From positions 1 through 5,064 of the forward strand of contig JBGFRC010000021.1 in the NCBI GenBank assembly GCA_041695325.1: a DNA stretch of 5,064 nt. Reading direction: 5' to 3'. A program made the position numbers and the translations under genes. Below the pieces are notes generated by a model that was not told the origin of the DNA, ran no database searches, and saw nothing but the letters and a program-made list of their open reading frames with translations. This DNA comes from SURF-13 sp041695325 (GTDB lineage Bacteria > Pseudomonadota > Gammaproteobacteria > SURF-13). Positions 1 to 5,064 of this stretch are shown here, piece after piece; position 1 is the stretch's first letter, and each line of letters begins with the position of its first letter.

Positions 1-147
1 CGCGGCGGGAGGATGCAGGTGTTCGAGTTTGAGCTCCAACTGGCGCGCGTCCGTGACTTGGCGCGCCGCGTAAATGCGGCGCAGCACGGGGTGCAGCGTC
101 GCGGGCAGGGCGTGCGCGGTACCGGCGGAACGCTGGAGGATGTTCAT
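1..147 (-). CDS. recJ: RecJ single-stranded-DNA 5'-3' exonuclease, N-terminal fragment (49 codons, runs off the window)
   Basis: RecJ degrades single-stranded DNA 5' to 3' in the cytoplasm, acting in RecF-pathway recombination, mismatch repair and base excision repair. Only the first 49 residues are here. They match the RecJ N-terminal extension: LPATLHPVLRRIYAARQV (residues 14-31) lines up with the E. coli segment LPAELPPLLRRLYASRGV, and the following LELKLEHLHPP corresponds to the stretch that precedes the first catalytic domain. The DHH and DHHA1 catalytic domains would lie past position 1, so activity cannot be judged. The ATG at 145-147 is chosen because no ATG, GTG or TTG occurs in this frame between it and position 255, and because the distance to LRRIYAAR fits the family. 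No strong Shine-Dalgarno precedes it. The start overlaps the stop of a small upstream ORF as ATGA, which suggests coupled translation. Identification rests on the N-terminal match only, but this match is distinctive. Confidence 0.85.
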   Translation of the reverse strand, partial: MNILQRSAGTAHALPATLHPVLRRIYAARQVTDARQLELKLEHLHPPAA

Positions 148-254
148 GCGCGCGCCAGTATTTTCATCAACGACGCAGGAACGTGCACGCCTTGTTTGAT
201 AGTGTCCGTCAAACCTGGGATAGCCAGGCTCAAGGTGCGCCCAGACAGGCTCAT
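144..254 (-). CDS. Possible 36-residue ORF between the O-methyltransferase gene and recJ; perhaps a gene remnant
   Basis: The frame starts with ATG one base after the methyltransferase stop (TAG-c-ATG) and ends with TGA overlapping the recJ ATG by 4 nt (ATGA). The product begins MSLSGRTLSLAIPGL and ends VPASLMKILARA; there is no signal peptide or clear membrane segment. No strong ribosome binding site is visible, so translation would depend on coupling to the upstream gene. I do not recognise it as a complete protein. From memory, its pattern (short beta strand, IPGL, then a P-A-L-x-x-L-L-A-R-like segment about 15 residues later) resembles the N-terminus of the phosphoglycerate-mutase/alkaline-phosphatase-like proteins encoded beside recJ in some proteobacteria, which are several hundred residues long. 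It may therefore be what is left after a deletion, or simply chance coding in a spacer. Perfect fit with both neighbours is the main reason to list it. Confidence 0.35.
   Translation of the reverse strand: MSLSGRTLSLAIPGLTDTIKQGVHVPASLMKILARA
194..228. repeat. Two adjoining small inverted repeats in the spacer before recJ
   Basis: GTTTGA (194-199) is mirrored by TCAAAC (209-214) around a 9-base loop, and CCTGG (214-218) is mirrored by CCAGG (224-228) around a 5-base loop; the two share base 214. In the minus-strand transcript the 5-bp hairpin comes first and the 6-bp hairpin follows. Both stems are short and no uridine run follows, so this is not a convincing intrinsic terminator. They lie in the only real intergenic stretch of the window, which makes a role in an operator or RNA structure conceivable but unproven. 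Confidence 0.3.
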
Positions 255-255
255 G

Positions 256-918
256 CTACCGCTTGAGGGCAAGCGTCAGTCCGTCGGCGACGGGGATCAT
301 GCTGAGCTCGATGCGCGGGTCGTGATGCAGCTTCGCATTCAGGGCGCGCAGGGCGCGTGTGTCCTCGTCTTGTGCCGCGGGATTGGCCACGTCGCCAGAC
401 CAGAGCACGTTGTCTATCACCATCAAACCGCCCGCGCGCAGCAATTTCAGCGCGCGTTCGTAATAGTCGTCGTAGTTGGTTTTATCGGCGTCTATGAATA
501 CAAAGTCGAACGCGCCGGCCTCGCCGTCGCGCAGCAGCGCATCCAGCGTTTGCAGCGCCGGGCCAAGGCGCAAGTCCGTCTTGTGCGCCACGCCTGCCGC
601 CTCCCAGTAGCGGCGCGCAATGCGCGTCCATTCTTCGCTCATGTCACAGGCGATCAGCTTGCCGTCCGCAGGCAGGGCAAGCGCTACGCACAGCGCGCTG
701 TAGCCGGTGAACACGCCGATTTCGAGCGCCCTTTTCGCGCCCATGAGCTTGACCAGCAAGGCCATGAACTGCCCCTGGTCGGGCGCGATCTGCATCACGG
801 CGTAAGGCTCGCGCGCGGTTTCCTCGCGCAGGCGTTTGAGCAGCACCGGTTCGCGGAGGGAAACGGATAATAGATAATCATACAGCCGCTCAGTCATACT
901 GATGACCTTATTGCTCAT
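256..918 (-). CDS. SAM-dependent O-methyltransferase, catechol/caffeoyl-CoA O-methyltransferase family
   Basis: The 220-residue product is a cytoplasmic class I methyltransferase of the Methyltransf_3 family (COMT/CCoAOMT-like), which transfers a methyl group from S-adenosylmethionine to a hydroxyl, usually with a divalent metal. Visible landmarks: a helical N-terminus; SAM-binding motif I ALEIGVFTGYS (residues 64-74); the acidic residue after strand 2 in CDMS (91-94), expected to hold the SAM ribose; FIDADK (141-146) and IDN (168-170), whose D143, D169 and N170 correspond to the metal ligands of the family; W173; and the usual C-terminal IPVADGLTLALKR. Length is typical and all key residues are present. 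The natural substrate cannot be read from sequence; bacterial members are diverse and often unassigned. The ATG at 916-918 overlaps the tsaB stop as ATGA and has a good AGGAAG site 7 nt upstream. A second in-frame ATG (codon 8, 895-897) lacks a comparable site. Confidence 0.93.
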   Translation of the reverse strand: MSNKVISMTERLYDYLLSVSLREPVLLKRLREETAREPYAVMQIAPDQGQFMALLVKLMGAKRALEIGVFTGYSALCVALALPADGKLIACDMSEEWTRIARRYWEAAGVAHKTDLRLGPALQTLDALLRDGEAGAFDFVFIDADKTNYDDYYERALKLLRAGGLMVIDNVLWSGDVANPAAQDEDTRALRALNAKLHHDPRIELSMIPVADGLTLALKR

Positions 919-1616
919 GCCGTTTCTTCCTTTTTAGGTTGCTTCTTCCAGATAACTTCGTCACGCAGGTACACCGGCAGCGCATAGTCGGCGCTCACCG
1001 CCGCGCCTTGCGCATAAGCGCTCTGCGCCAGACGCGCGACGTCGCGCGCATGCGGATAACAGTCCTCCTCATGGCCACTCAGTCTTCCAGCCAGGCGCGC
1101 TTCCAGCAGCGCACCGTAACATAGCCAGCCGCTGCCTGCGCCAAGCCAGAGGCCGGACTCGGGTACAGACACGGCTACAGGTGCGCACACTTGTTCTTCT
1201 CCCTGCAACGTCATGAGGCCGTTTGAGTCCAAGCGGTAGGCGGCCCAGTACACCTCATTCATGCGTGCATCGGCAGCGGTCAGCACGCTGGTCACGCCGT
1301 GCACGCGGTGCGCGCCTTGCGCCAGCGCAGCCAGCGACGAGACGGGCACGACCGGCCGCCCGGCGCCGAAGGCGAGGCCTTGTATGATGCCGGCGGCGAT
1401 ACGCACGCCGGTGAAAGAGCCGGGCCCCTGCCCGAAGGCAAGCGCGTCGAGTTGGTGCAACGTAAGACCGGCCTGTTTGAGCAGGCCGTCCACCATGGGC
1501 AGGATGAGCGCGGTGTGCTGTTGTGGCGCCACCTCGAAATGCTCTTCAATGTGCGCATCAATAAGCAACGCGGCGGAGCAGGCTTCGCTGGAGGTTTCAA
1601 CGGCAAGAATCTTCAT
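915..1616 (-). CDS. tsaB: TsaB, partner subunit of the tRNA t6A threonylcarbamoyltransferase complex
   Basis: TsaB (YeaZ) is a non-catalytic ASKHA-fold protein. It pairs with TsaD and, with TsaE, supports transfer of threonylcarbamoyl from the TsaC product to A37 of ANN-decoding tRNAs, giving t6A in the cytoplasm. The 233-residue product has the family length (about 231 in E. coli) and landmarks: N-terminal strand ILAVETSS (3-10), the signature GQGPGSFTGVRIA (62-74) followed by GIIQGLAF, VSSLAALAQ (92-100), ADARMNEVYWAAY (115-127), and the C-terminal LPVYLRDEV (213-221). The tail ends in a lysine/glutamate-rich KKQPKKEE. Start is the ATG at 1614-1616, directly before MKILAVETSS, 8 nt after the rarA stop; only a weak AAGG lies upstream, so coupling to rarA is likely. 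The gene rimI, often found next to tsaB in proteobacteria, is not next to it here; the O-methyltransferase takes that place. Confidence 0.95.
   Translation of the reverse strand: MKILAVETSSEACSAALLIDAHIEEHFEVAPQQHTALILPMVDGLLKQAGLTLHQLDALAFGQGPGSFTGVRIAAGIIQGLAFGAGRPVVPVSSLAALAQGAHRVHGVTSVLTAADARMNEVYWAAYRLDSNGLMTLQGEEQVCAPVAVSVPESGLWLGAGSGWLCYGALLEARLAGRLSGHEEDCYPHARDVARLAQSAYAQGAAVSADYALPVYLRDEVIWKKQPKKEETA
926..931 (-). promoter_or_regulatory. Ribosome binding site of the O-methyltransferase gene
   Basis: AGGAAG on the minus strand, 7 nt before the ATG at 918-916 and lying inside the last codons of tsaB. It is the clearest Shine-Dalgarno sequence at any junction in the window and supports the first ATG over the one seven codons downstream. 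Confidence 0.7.
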
Positions 1617-1624
1617 GATAAAAC

Positions 1625-2932
1625 TTACGCCTTGGTTTTTTTATCGAGCGCGCGCAGGTGCGCGAGTTTCTCGGCGATCTTGATCTCCAGGCCGCGCTCG
1701 ACCGGGTGATAATAGCGTCTTTCGCCCAGTTCTTGCGGGAAATAGCGCTCGCCTGCGGCATAGCCCTCCGCTTCGTCGTGCGCGTAACGATAACCCTGGC
1801 CGTAGTCGAGCTCCTTCATCAGGCGAGTGGGTGCATTGCGCAGGTGCAGCGGTACTTCCAACGAACCATGCGTCTTGGCGTCTTCCAGCGCGGCGCCAAA
1901 CGCGGTGTAAACGGCATTACTCTTGGGCGCGCAGGCCATGTACACCACGGCCTGCGCCAACGCCAGCTCGCCCTCCGGACTGCCCAAGCGCTCCTGCACG
2001 TCCCAGGCGTTGCGCGCGATCTCCAGCGCGCGCGGGTCGGCGTTGCCGACATCCTCGCTCGCCATGCGCAGCACGCGCCGCGCGATGTATAACGGATCGC
2101 AACCACCGTCGAGCATGCGCGCCAGCCAATACAAGGCCGCGTCGGGCGCGGAGCCGCGCACTGATTTGTGCAGCGCGGAAATCTGGTCATAAAGCGCTTC
2201 ACCGTATTTGTCGAAGCGGCGCGTGCCACCGCCGCTCAGCACTTCATTCAATAATTCTTCGCTGATGACGGTGCGGCCGTCCTCAAGTTCGGCAAGGTCG
2301 GCGGCGATCTCCAGCAGGTTCAGCGCGCGCCGCGCATCGCCGTCGGCGGCCAGCGCCAGGCGCTCGCGCAGCGCCTCGGCCATATCCAGTTTCAGTTTGC
2401 CCAGGCCGTGCTCGGCATCGGACAGGGCGCGGTCTATCACCAGCCGTATCTCGCCGGTTTGCAGCGCTTTGAGCACATACACGCGCGCACGCGACAGCAA
2501 GGCGTTGTTCAACTCAAACGACGGATTCTCCGTGGTGGCGCCAATGAAGGTGAAGGCGCCGTTTTCCACGTAGGGCAAGAAGGCGTCCTGCTGCGACTTG
2601 TTGAAGCGATGCACCTCATCCACAAACAGCACCGTACCCTGCCCAAGCTTGCACGCCTGTTCCGCTTTGGCGACCATGTCCCGGATATCCTTCACCCCCG
2701 CCAGCACCGCCGAGATGCTCAAGAACTGGGCGTTGGATGTATGCGCGATCAGCCGCGCCAGCGTCGTCTTGCCCGTGCCCGGCGGCCCCCAGAATACCAT
2801 CGAGTACAGATGCCCGGACGCAATGGCGAGACGCAGCGGCTTGCCGGGCCCGAGCAGGTGCGATTGGCCGTAAAAGTCCTCCAGCCGCTGCGGCCGCAGA
2901 CGATCGGCGAGGGGGCGGGTATCTGCGTTCAC
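1625..2932 (-). CDS. rarA: RarA (MgsA), AAA+ replication-associated recombination ATPase
   Basis: RarA is a clamp-loader-like AAA+ ATPase related to eukaryotic WRNIP1/Mgs1 that acts at stalled replication forks and interacts with SSB. The 435-residue product is close to E. coli RarA (447) and complete. Visible in order: PLADRLRPQRLEDFYGQSHLL (7-27, typical N-terminus), Walker A GPPGTGKT (49-56), Walker B VLFVDEVH (101-108) followed by RFNKSQQDAFLP, sensor 1 GATTENPS (131-138), arginine-finger region LLSRARV (145-151), sensor 2 GDARRALN (198-205), and the C-terminal tetramerisation half with ISALHKSVRGSAPDAALYW (251-269), ASEDVGNADPRA (291-302), ACAPKSNAVYTAF (333-345) and HLRNAPT (363-369). 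The start is GTG at 2930-2932; the ybdD stop lies in the same frame just upstream (TGA-GCC-GTG), so no earlier start is possible, and a later one would cut into conserved sequence. No strong ribosome binding site precedes it, so reinitiation after ybdD is likely. Confidence 0.97.
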   Translation of the reverse strand: MNADTRPLADRLRPQRLEDFYGQSHLLGPGKPLRLAIASGHLYSMVFWGPPGTGKTTLARLIAHTSNAQFLSISAVLAGVKDIRDMVAKAEQACKLGQGTVLFVDEVHRFNKSQQDAFLPYVENGAFTFIGATTENPSFELNNALLSRARVYVLKALQTGEIRLVIDRALSDAEHGLGKLKLDMAEALRERLALAADGDARRALNLLEIAADLAELEDGRTVISEELLNEVLSGGGTRRFDKYGEALYDQISALHKSVRGSAPDAALYWLARMLDGGCDPLYIARRVLRMASEDVGNADPRALEIARNAWDVQERLGSPEGELALAQAVVYMACAPKSNAVYTAFGAALEDAKTHGSLEVPLHLRNAPTRLMKELDYGQGYRYAHDEAEGYAAGERYFPQELGERRYYHPVERGLEIKIAEKLAHLRALDKKTKA

Positions 2933-2935
2933 GGC

Positions 2936-3118
2936 TCAACAACACCGCCGCACGCCGTTCCACTTGCGTTCTTGTTCTTGCTTGAAAAGTTCGCGGCGAG
3001 TTAGAGGGGGCTTATCGCTATGTGCCTGCGCGTGACGGGCGAGGTAACGCTCGTAGGCGTCATCGCCGCTTAATTGACGCAGGAGATTCAGCAGGGATGA
3101 AAGTTTTTGTTTGAGCAT
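2936..3118 (-). CDS. ybdD: YbdD/YjiX-family small protein, partner gene of cstA
   Basis: A 60-residue basic, soluble protein of the DUF466 (YbdD_YjiX) family, slightly shorter than E. coli YbdD (about 65). Shared features: a tyrosine-rich central helix DDAYERYLARHAQAH (19-33), the D-K-P-P-L-T turn (35-40) followed by a RELF segment that matches the enteric EEFF, an arginine-rich helix, and the invariant C-terminal RCC (58-60). The family is characteristically encoded right after cstA/btsT, as here, and in E. coli it has been linked genetically to function of these transporters; its biochemical role is not established. The terminal cysteine pair suggests metal or redox chemistry, which is inference. 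The ATG at 3116-3118 lies 2 nt after the cstA stop with no strong ribosome binding site, consistent with coupled translation. A longer open frame upstream in the same phase runs through cstA and is only a shadow; residues before this Met do not fit the family. Confidence 0.88.
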   Translation of the reverse strand: MLKQKLSSLLNLLRQLSGDDAYERYLARHAQAHSDKPPLTRRELFKQEQERKWNGVRRCC

Positions 3119-3120
3119 GG

Positions 3121-5064
3121 TCAATCTCGCACCCAGTCTTCGACCAGGCGGCTCGGTATATGGGGCGACTCGGTGACGGGAGGCACCGGTTTGCCGCTCA
3201 GATGGCGCGCCGCGACGCGCAGCATGTCGAGCACCACAGCCCACAGCACCAGTACAAAGAACAGGGTAAGCCAGGCGTCGAGCCGCTGGTTGAAGATCAG
3301 CTGCGGCGCGACGGCGGCTTGGTCCGGCGGCAGCACGCCCGCGGCGAGCTTGGCGGCAAGATCGTCGGCGGCGGCGAAGAAACCGACGCGCGCGTCCTCG
3401 CTCAGGATCTTCTGCCACGCCGCGCTGGTGGTGACGATGCAGAGCCAGGCGAGCGGCAGACCCGTGACCCAGGCGAATTTCAGTTTTCCGGATTTGATCA
3501 GAATGCCGGTGGCGACCGACAGCGCGATGCCCGCGAGCATCTGATTGGACATGCCGAACAGCGGCCACAGGATGTTTACGCCGCCGTAGGGATCAATGAC
3601 GCCGATGTATAAAAAATATCCCCACGCGGCGACGATGGCGGCGCTGGTCATGAGCACGGATGGATACCACGAGGTGCGGCCCATCGGCCGCCAGACGTTG
3701 CCGAGCAGGTCTTGCAGCATGAAGCGCCCGACGCGCGTGCCGGCGTCGAGCGTGGTAAGGATGAACACCGCCTCGAACATGATGGCGAAGTGATACCACA
3801 TGGCGAGCATGCCCTGCCCGAAGGCGCTGCTGAAGATGCTGGCCATGCCGACCGCGAGCGACGGCGCGCCGCCGGTGCGCGCGAACAGCGTCGCTTCGCC
3901 CATCTGCCGCGCCAGCTCGTTCATCTGTTCCACCGTGACCGGGAAGCCCCAGGAGGAAATTTTGGCTACCGCTGCCGCGGCGTCGGCGCCGACGATGCCC
4001 GCCGGGCTGTTGATGGCGAAGTACACGCCGGGGTCGAGCACGGCGGCGGCGACCATGGCCATGACGGCGACGAAGGATTCCAGCATCATGCCGCCGTAGC
4101 CGATCATGCGGATGTCTTTTTCATTGGCGATGATTTTAGGCGTAGTGCCGGAGGCGATGAGCGAATGAAAGCCGGAAATCGCGCCGCAGGCGACGGTGAT
4201 GAACACGAACGGAAACACGGTGCCGCCGAAGACCGGGCCGCTGCCGTCTGTGAATTGCGTGAGCGCGGGCATTTTTACTTCGGGCCGCAGTATCACGATG
4301 GCGATGGCGAGCAGTATCACCGTGCCCAGTTTCATGAACGTGGACAGGTAATCGCGCGGCGCGAGCAGCAGCCACACCGGCAGTATCGCGGCGATGAGGC
4401 CGTAGCCGATGACGAACCAGGCGAGCGTCAAGCCGTCCAGGTCGAAATAGCCGCGCAGCGCCGCGCTGTGATCTATCCAACCGCCGCCCACTACGGCGAG
4501 CAACAGCAGCGCGACGCCGATGATTGAGCCTTCCAGCACACGCCCCGGCCGGATGTTGCGGATATAGAGGCCGATCAGCACGGCGATGGGGATGGTGGCG
4601 AACACGGTGGAGGTGGCCCAGGGGCTGTGCTTCATGGCGTTGACCACCACCAGCCCCAGCACCGCGATGAGTATCACCATGATCATCAGCGTGCCGATGA
4701 GCGCCGCCGCGCCGCCGATGGGGCCGAGCTCGTCACGCGCCATCTGGCCCAGGCTGCGGCCGTTGCGGCGGGTGGAGAAAAACAGCGTGACCATGTCCTG
4801 CACGCAGCCGCCCAGCACCGCGCCGATCAGGATCCACAAGGTACCGGGGAGATAGCCGAACTGCGCGGCGAGCGTGGGCCCGATCAGGGGGCCGGGGCCG
4901 GCGATGGCGGCGAAGTGATGGCCGAACACGATCCAGCGGTTCGTGGGCACGAAATCGCGCCCGTCGTTGATACGTTCGGCGGGTGTGGCGCGTGTTTCGT
5001 CCAGCGCCAGCGCCTTGGCCGCGACCCAGGCGCTGTAGAAGCGATAGCCGATGGCGTACACGCA
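3121..5064 (-). CDS. cstA: CstA-family carbon-starvation transporter (pyruvate/peptide uptake), 5' end outside the window
   Basis: CstA is an inner-membrane carrier induced in carbon starvation in E. coli, where it and its paralogue BtsT take up pyruvate; peptide uptake has also been proposed. About 647 residues are visible; roughly 40-50 at the N-terminus are missing, since the frame stays open to the edge and opens with CVYAIGYRFYS, which matches an internal segment of E. coli CstA. A GTG at 5059-5061 is therefore not the true start. Landmarks (numbered from that GTG): TPAER and VPTNRWIVFGHHFAAIAGPG (38-57), GYLPGTLW (69-76), STRRNGRSLG (96-105), LPVWLLLAPRDYL (227-239), CGAISGFHSLIASGTTPK (292-309), MLESFVA (326-332), TLDAGTRVGRFMLQD (437-451) and LWPLFGMSNQMLA (498-510). 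Many hydrophobic helices follow each other, with a last one near 594-612 after a hydrophilic loop (about 551-593). Both the CstA core and the C-terminal five-helix part are present. Substrate is inferred from the family. Confidence 0.96.
   Translation of the reverse strand, partial: CVYAIGYRFYSAWVAAKALALDETRATPAERINDGRDFVPTNRWIVFGHHFAAIAGPGPLIGPTLAAQFGYLPGTLWILIGAVLGGCVQDMVTLFFSTRRNGRSLGQMARDELGPIGGAAALIGTLMIMVILIAVLGLVVVNAMKHSPWATSTVFATIPIAVLIGLYIRNIRPGRVLEGSIIGVALLLLAVVGGGWIDHSAALRGYFDLDGLTLAWFVIGYGLIAAILPVWLLLAPRDYLSTFMKLGTVILLAIAIVILRPEVKMPALTQFTDGSGPVFGGTVFPFVFITVACGAISGFHSLIASGTTPKIIANEKDIRMIGYGGMMLESFVAVMAMVAAAVLDPGVYFAINSPAGIVGADAAAAVAKISSWGFPVTVEQMNELARQMGEATLFARTGGAPSLAVGMASIFSSAFGQGMLAMWYHFAIMFEAVFILTTLDAGTRVGRFMLQDLLGNVWRPMGRTSWYPSVLMTSAAIVAAWGYFLYIGVIDPYGGVNILWPLFGMSNQMLAGIALSVATGILIKSGKLKFAWVTGLPLAWLCIVTTSAAWQKILSEDARVGFFAAADDLAAKLAAGVLPPDQAAVAPQLIFNQRLDAWLTLFFVLVLWAVVLDMLRVAARHLSGKPVPPVTESPHIPSRLVEDWVRD

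Noticed and set aside
165..215. Possible promoter for recJ (minus-strand TTGACG as a -35 box)
   Set aside because: No acceptable -10 hexamer lies 16-18 nt downstream; the sequence there is CGTGCA.
214..228. Intrinsic terminator after the O-methyltransferase gene
   Set aside because: The stem is only 5 bp and only three uridines follow it, so termination is unlikely.
13..870. 285-codon open frame on the plus strand
   Set aside because: It lies opposite the complete O-methyltransferase gene, the small ORF and recJ; its product is arginine/alanine-rich low-information sequence with no recognisable motif, as expected of a high-GC antisense shadow.
2408..3004. 198-codon open frame on the plus strand across rarA and ybdD
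   Set aside because: Antisense to strongly conserved RarA motifs (Walker A, Walker B, sensor 1), with no motif of its own.
3119..3568. Upstream extension of the ybdD frame to 210 codons
   Set aside because: It overlaps the cstA C-terminal coding region out of frame; only the last 60 residues match the YbdD family, so the ATG at 3118 is the start.
3712..4527. 271-codon open frame on the plus strand inside cstA
   Set aside because: The product is an extreme mix of His, Asp, Glu, Arg and Gly, typical of the antisense reading of membrane-protein codons; cstA on the other strand is unambiguous.
5059..5061. GTG as the true start of cstA
   Set aside because: The frame stays open to the window edge and the residues around it match an internal stretch of CstA, about 40-50 residues after the usual start.

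Overview
All the genes in this 5 kb window lie on the minus strand, at high GC and with almost no space between them. In transcription order (from the high-coordinate end) they are: cstA (5' end cut off by the window edge), a ybdD/yjiX-type small gene, rarA, tsaB, a class I O-methyltransferase gene, a possible 36-codon ORF, and the first 49 codons of recJ (cut off at position 1). The proteins resemble proteobacterial homologues most closely. RarA and the RecJ N-terminus read like the E. coli proteins, and the CstA-YbdD pair is the one known from enterics. I would place the organism in a high-GC beta- or gammaproteobacterium, but I cannot name a genus from the sequence alone.

Gene junctions are very tight: cstA-ybdD 2 nt apart, ybdD-rarA 3 nt, rarA-tsaB 8 nt, tsaB-O-methyltransferase a 4-nt ATGA overlap. 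This suggests one transcription unit with translational coupling, whose promoter would lie upstream of cstA, outside the window. No convincing promoter or terminator is visible inside. The only real gap is the 108 nt between the methyltransferase stop and the recJ start. It holds a small ORF that starts 1 nt after the methyltransferase stop and ends in an ATGA overlap with recJ, plus two small adjoining inverted repeats. The small ORF may be the N-terminal remnant of a larger lost gene; this is the most interesting point in the window, but it is a hypothesis.

Functionally the cluster is mixed: uptake of pyruvate or peptides (CstA with YbdD), replication-fork maintenance and single-strand DNA degradation (RarA, RecJ), tRNA t6A modification (TsaB) and an unassigned SAM-dependent methyl transfer. 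These are core or common genes and I see no mobile element, CRISPR array, RNA gene or clear new defence-type system. Long open frames on the plus strand are GC-driven shadows of the genes described.
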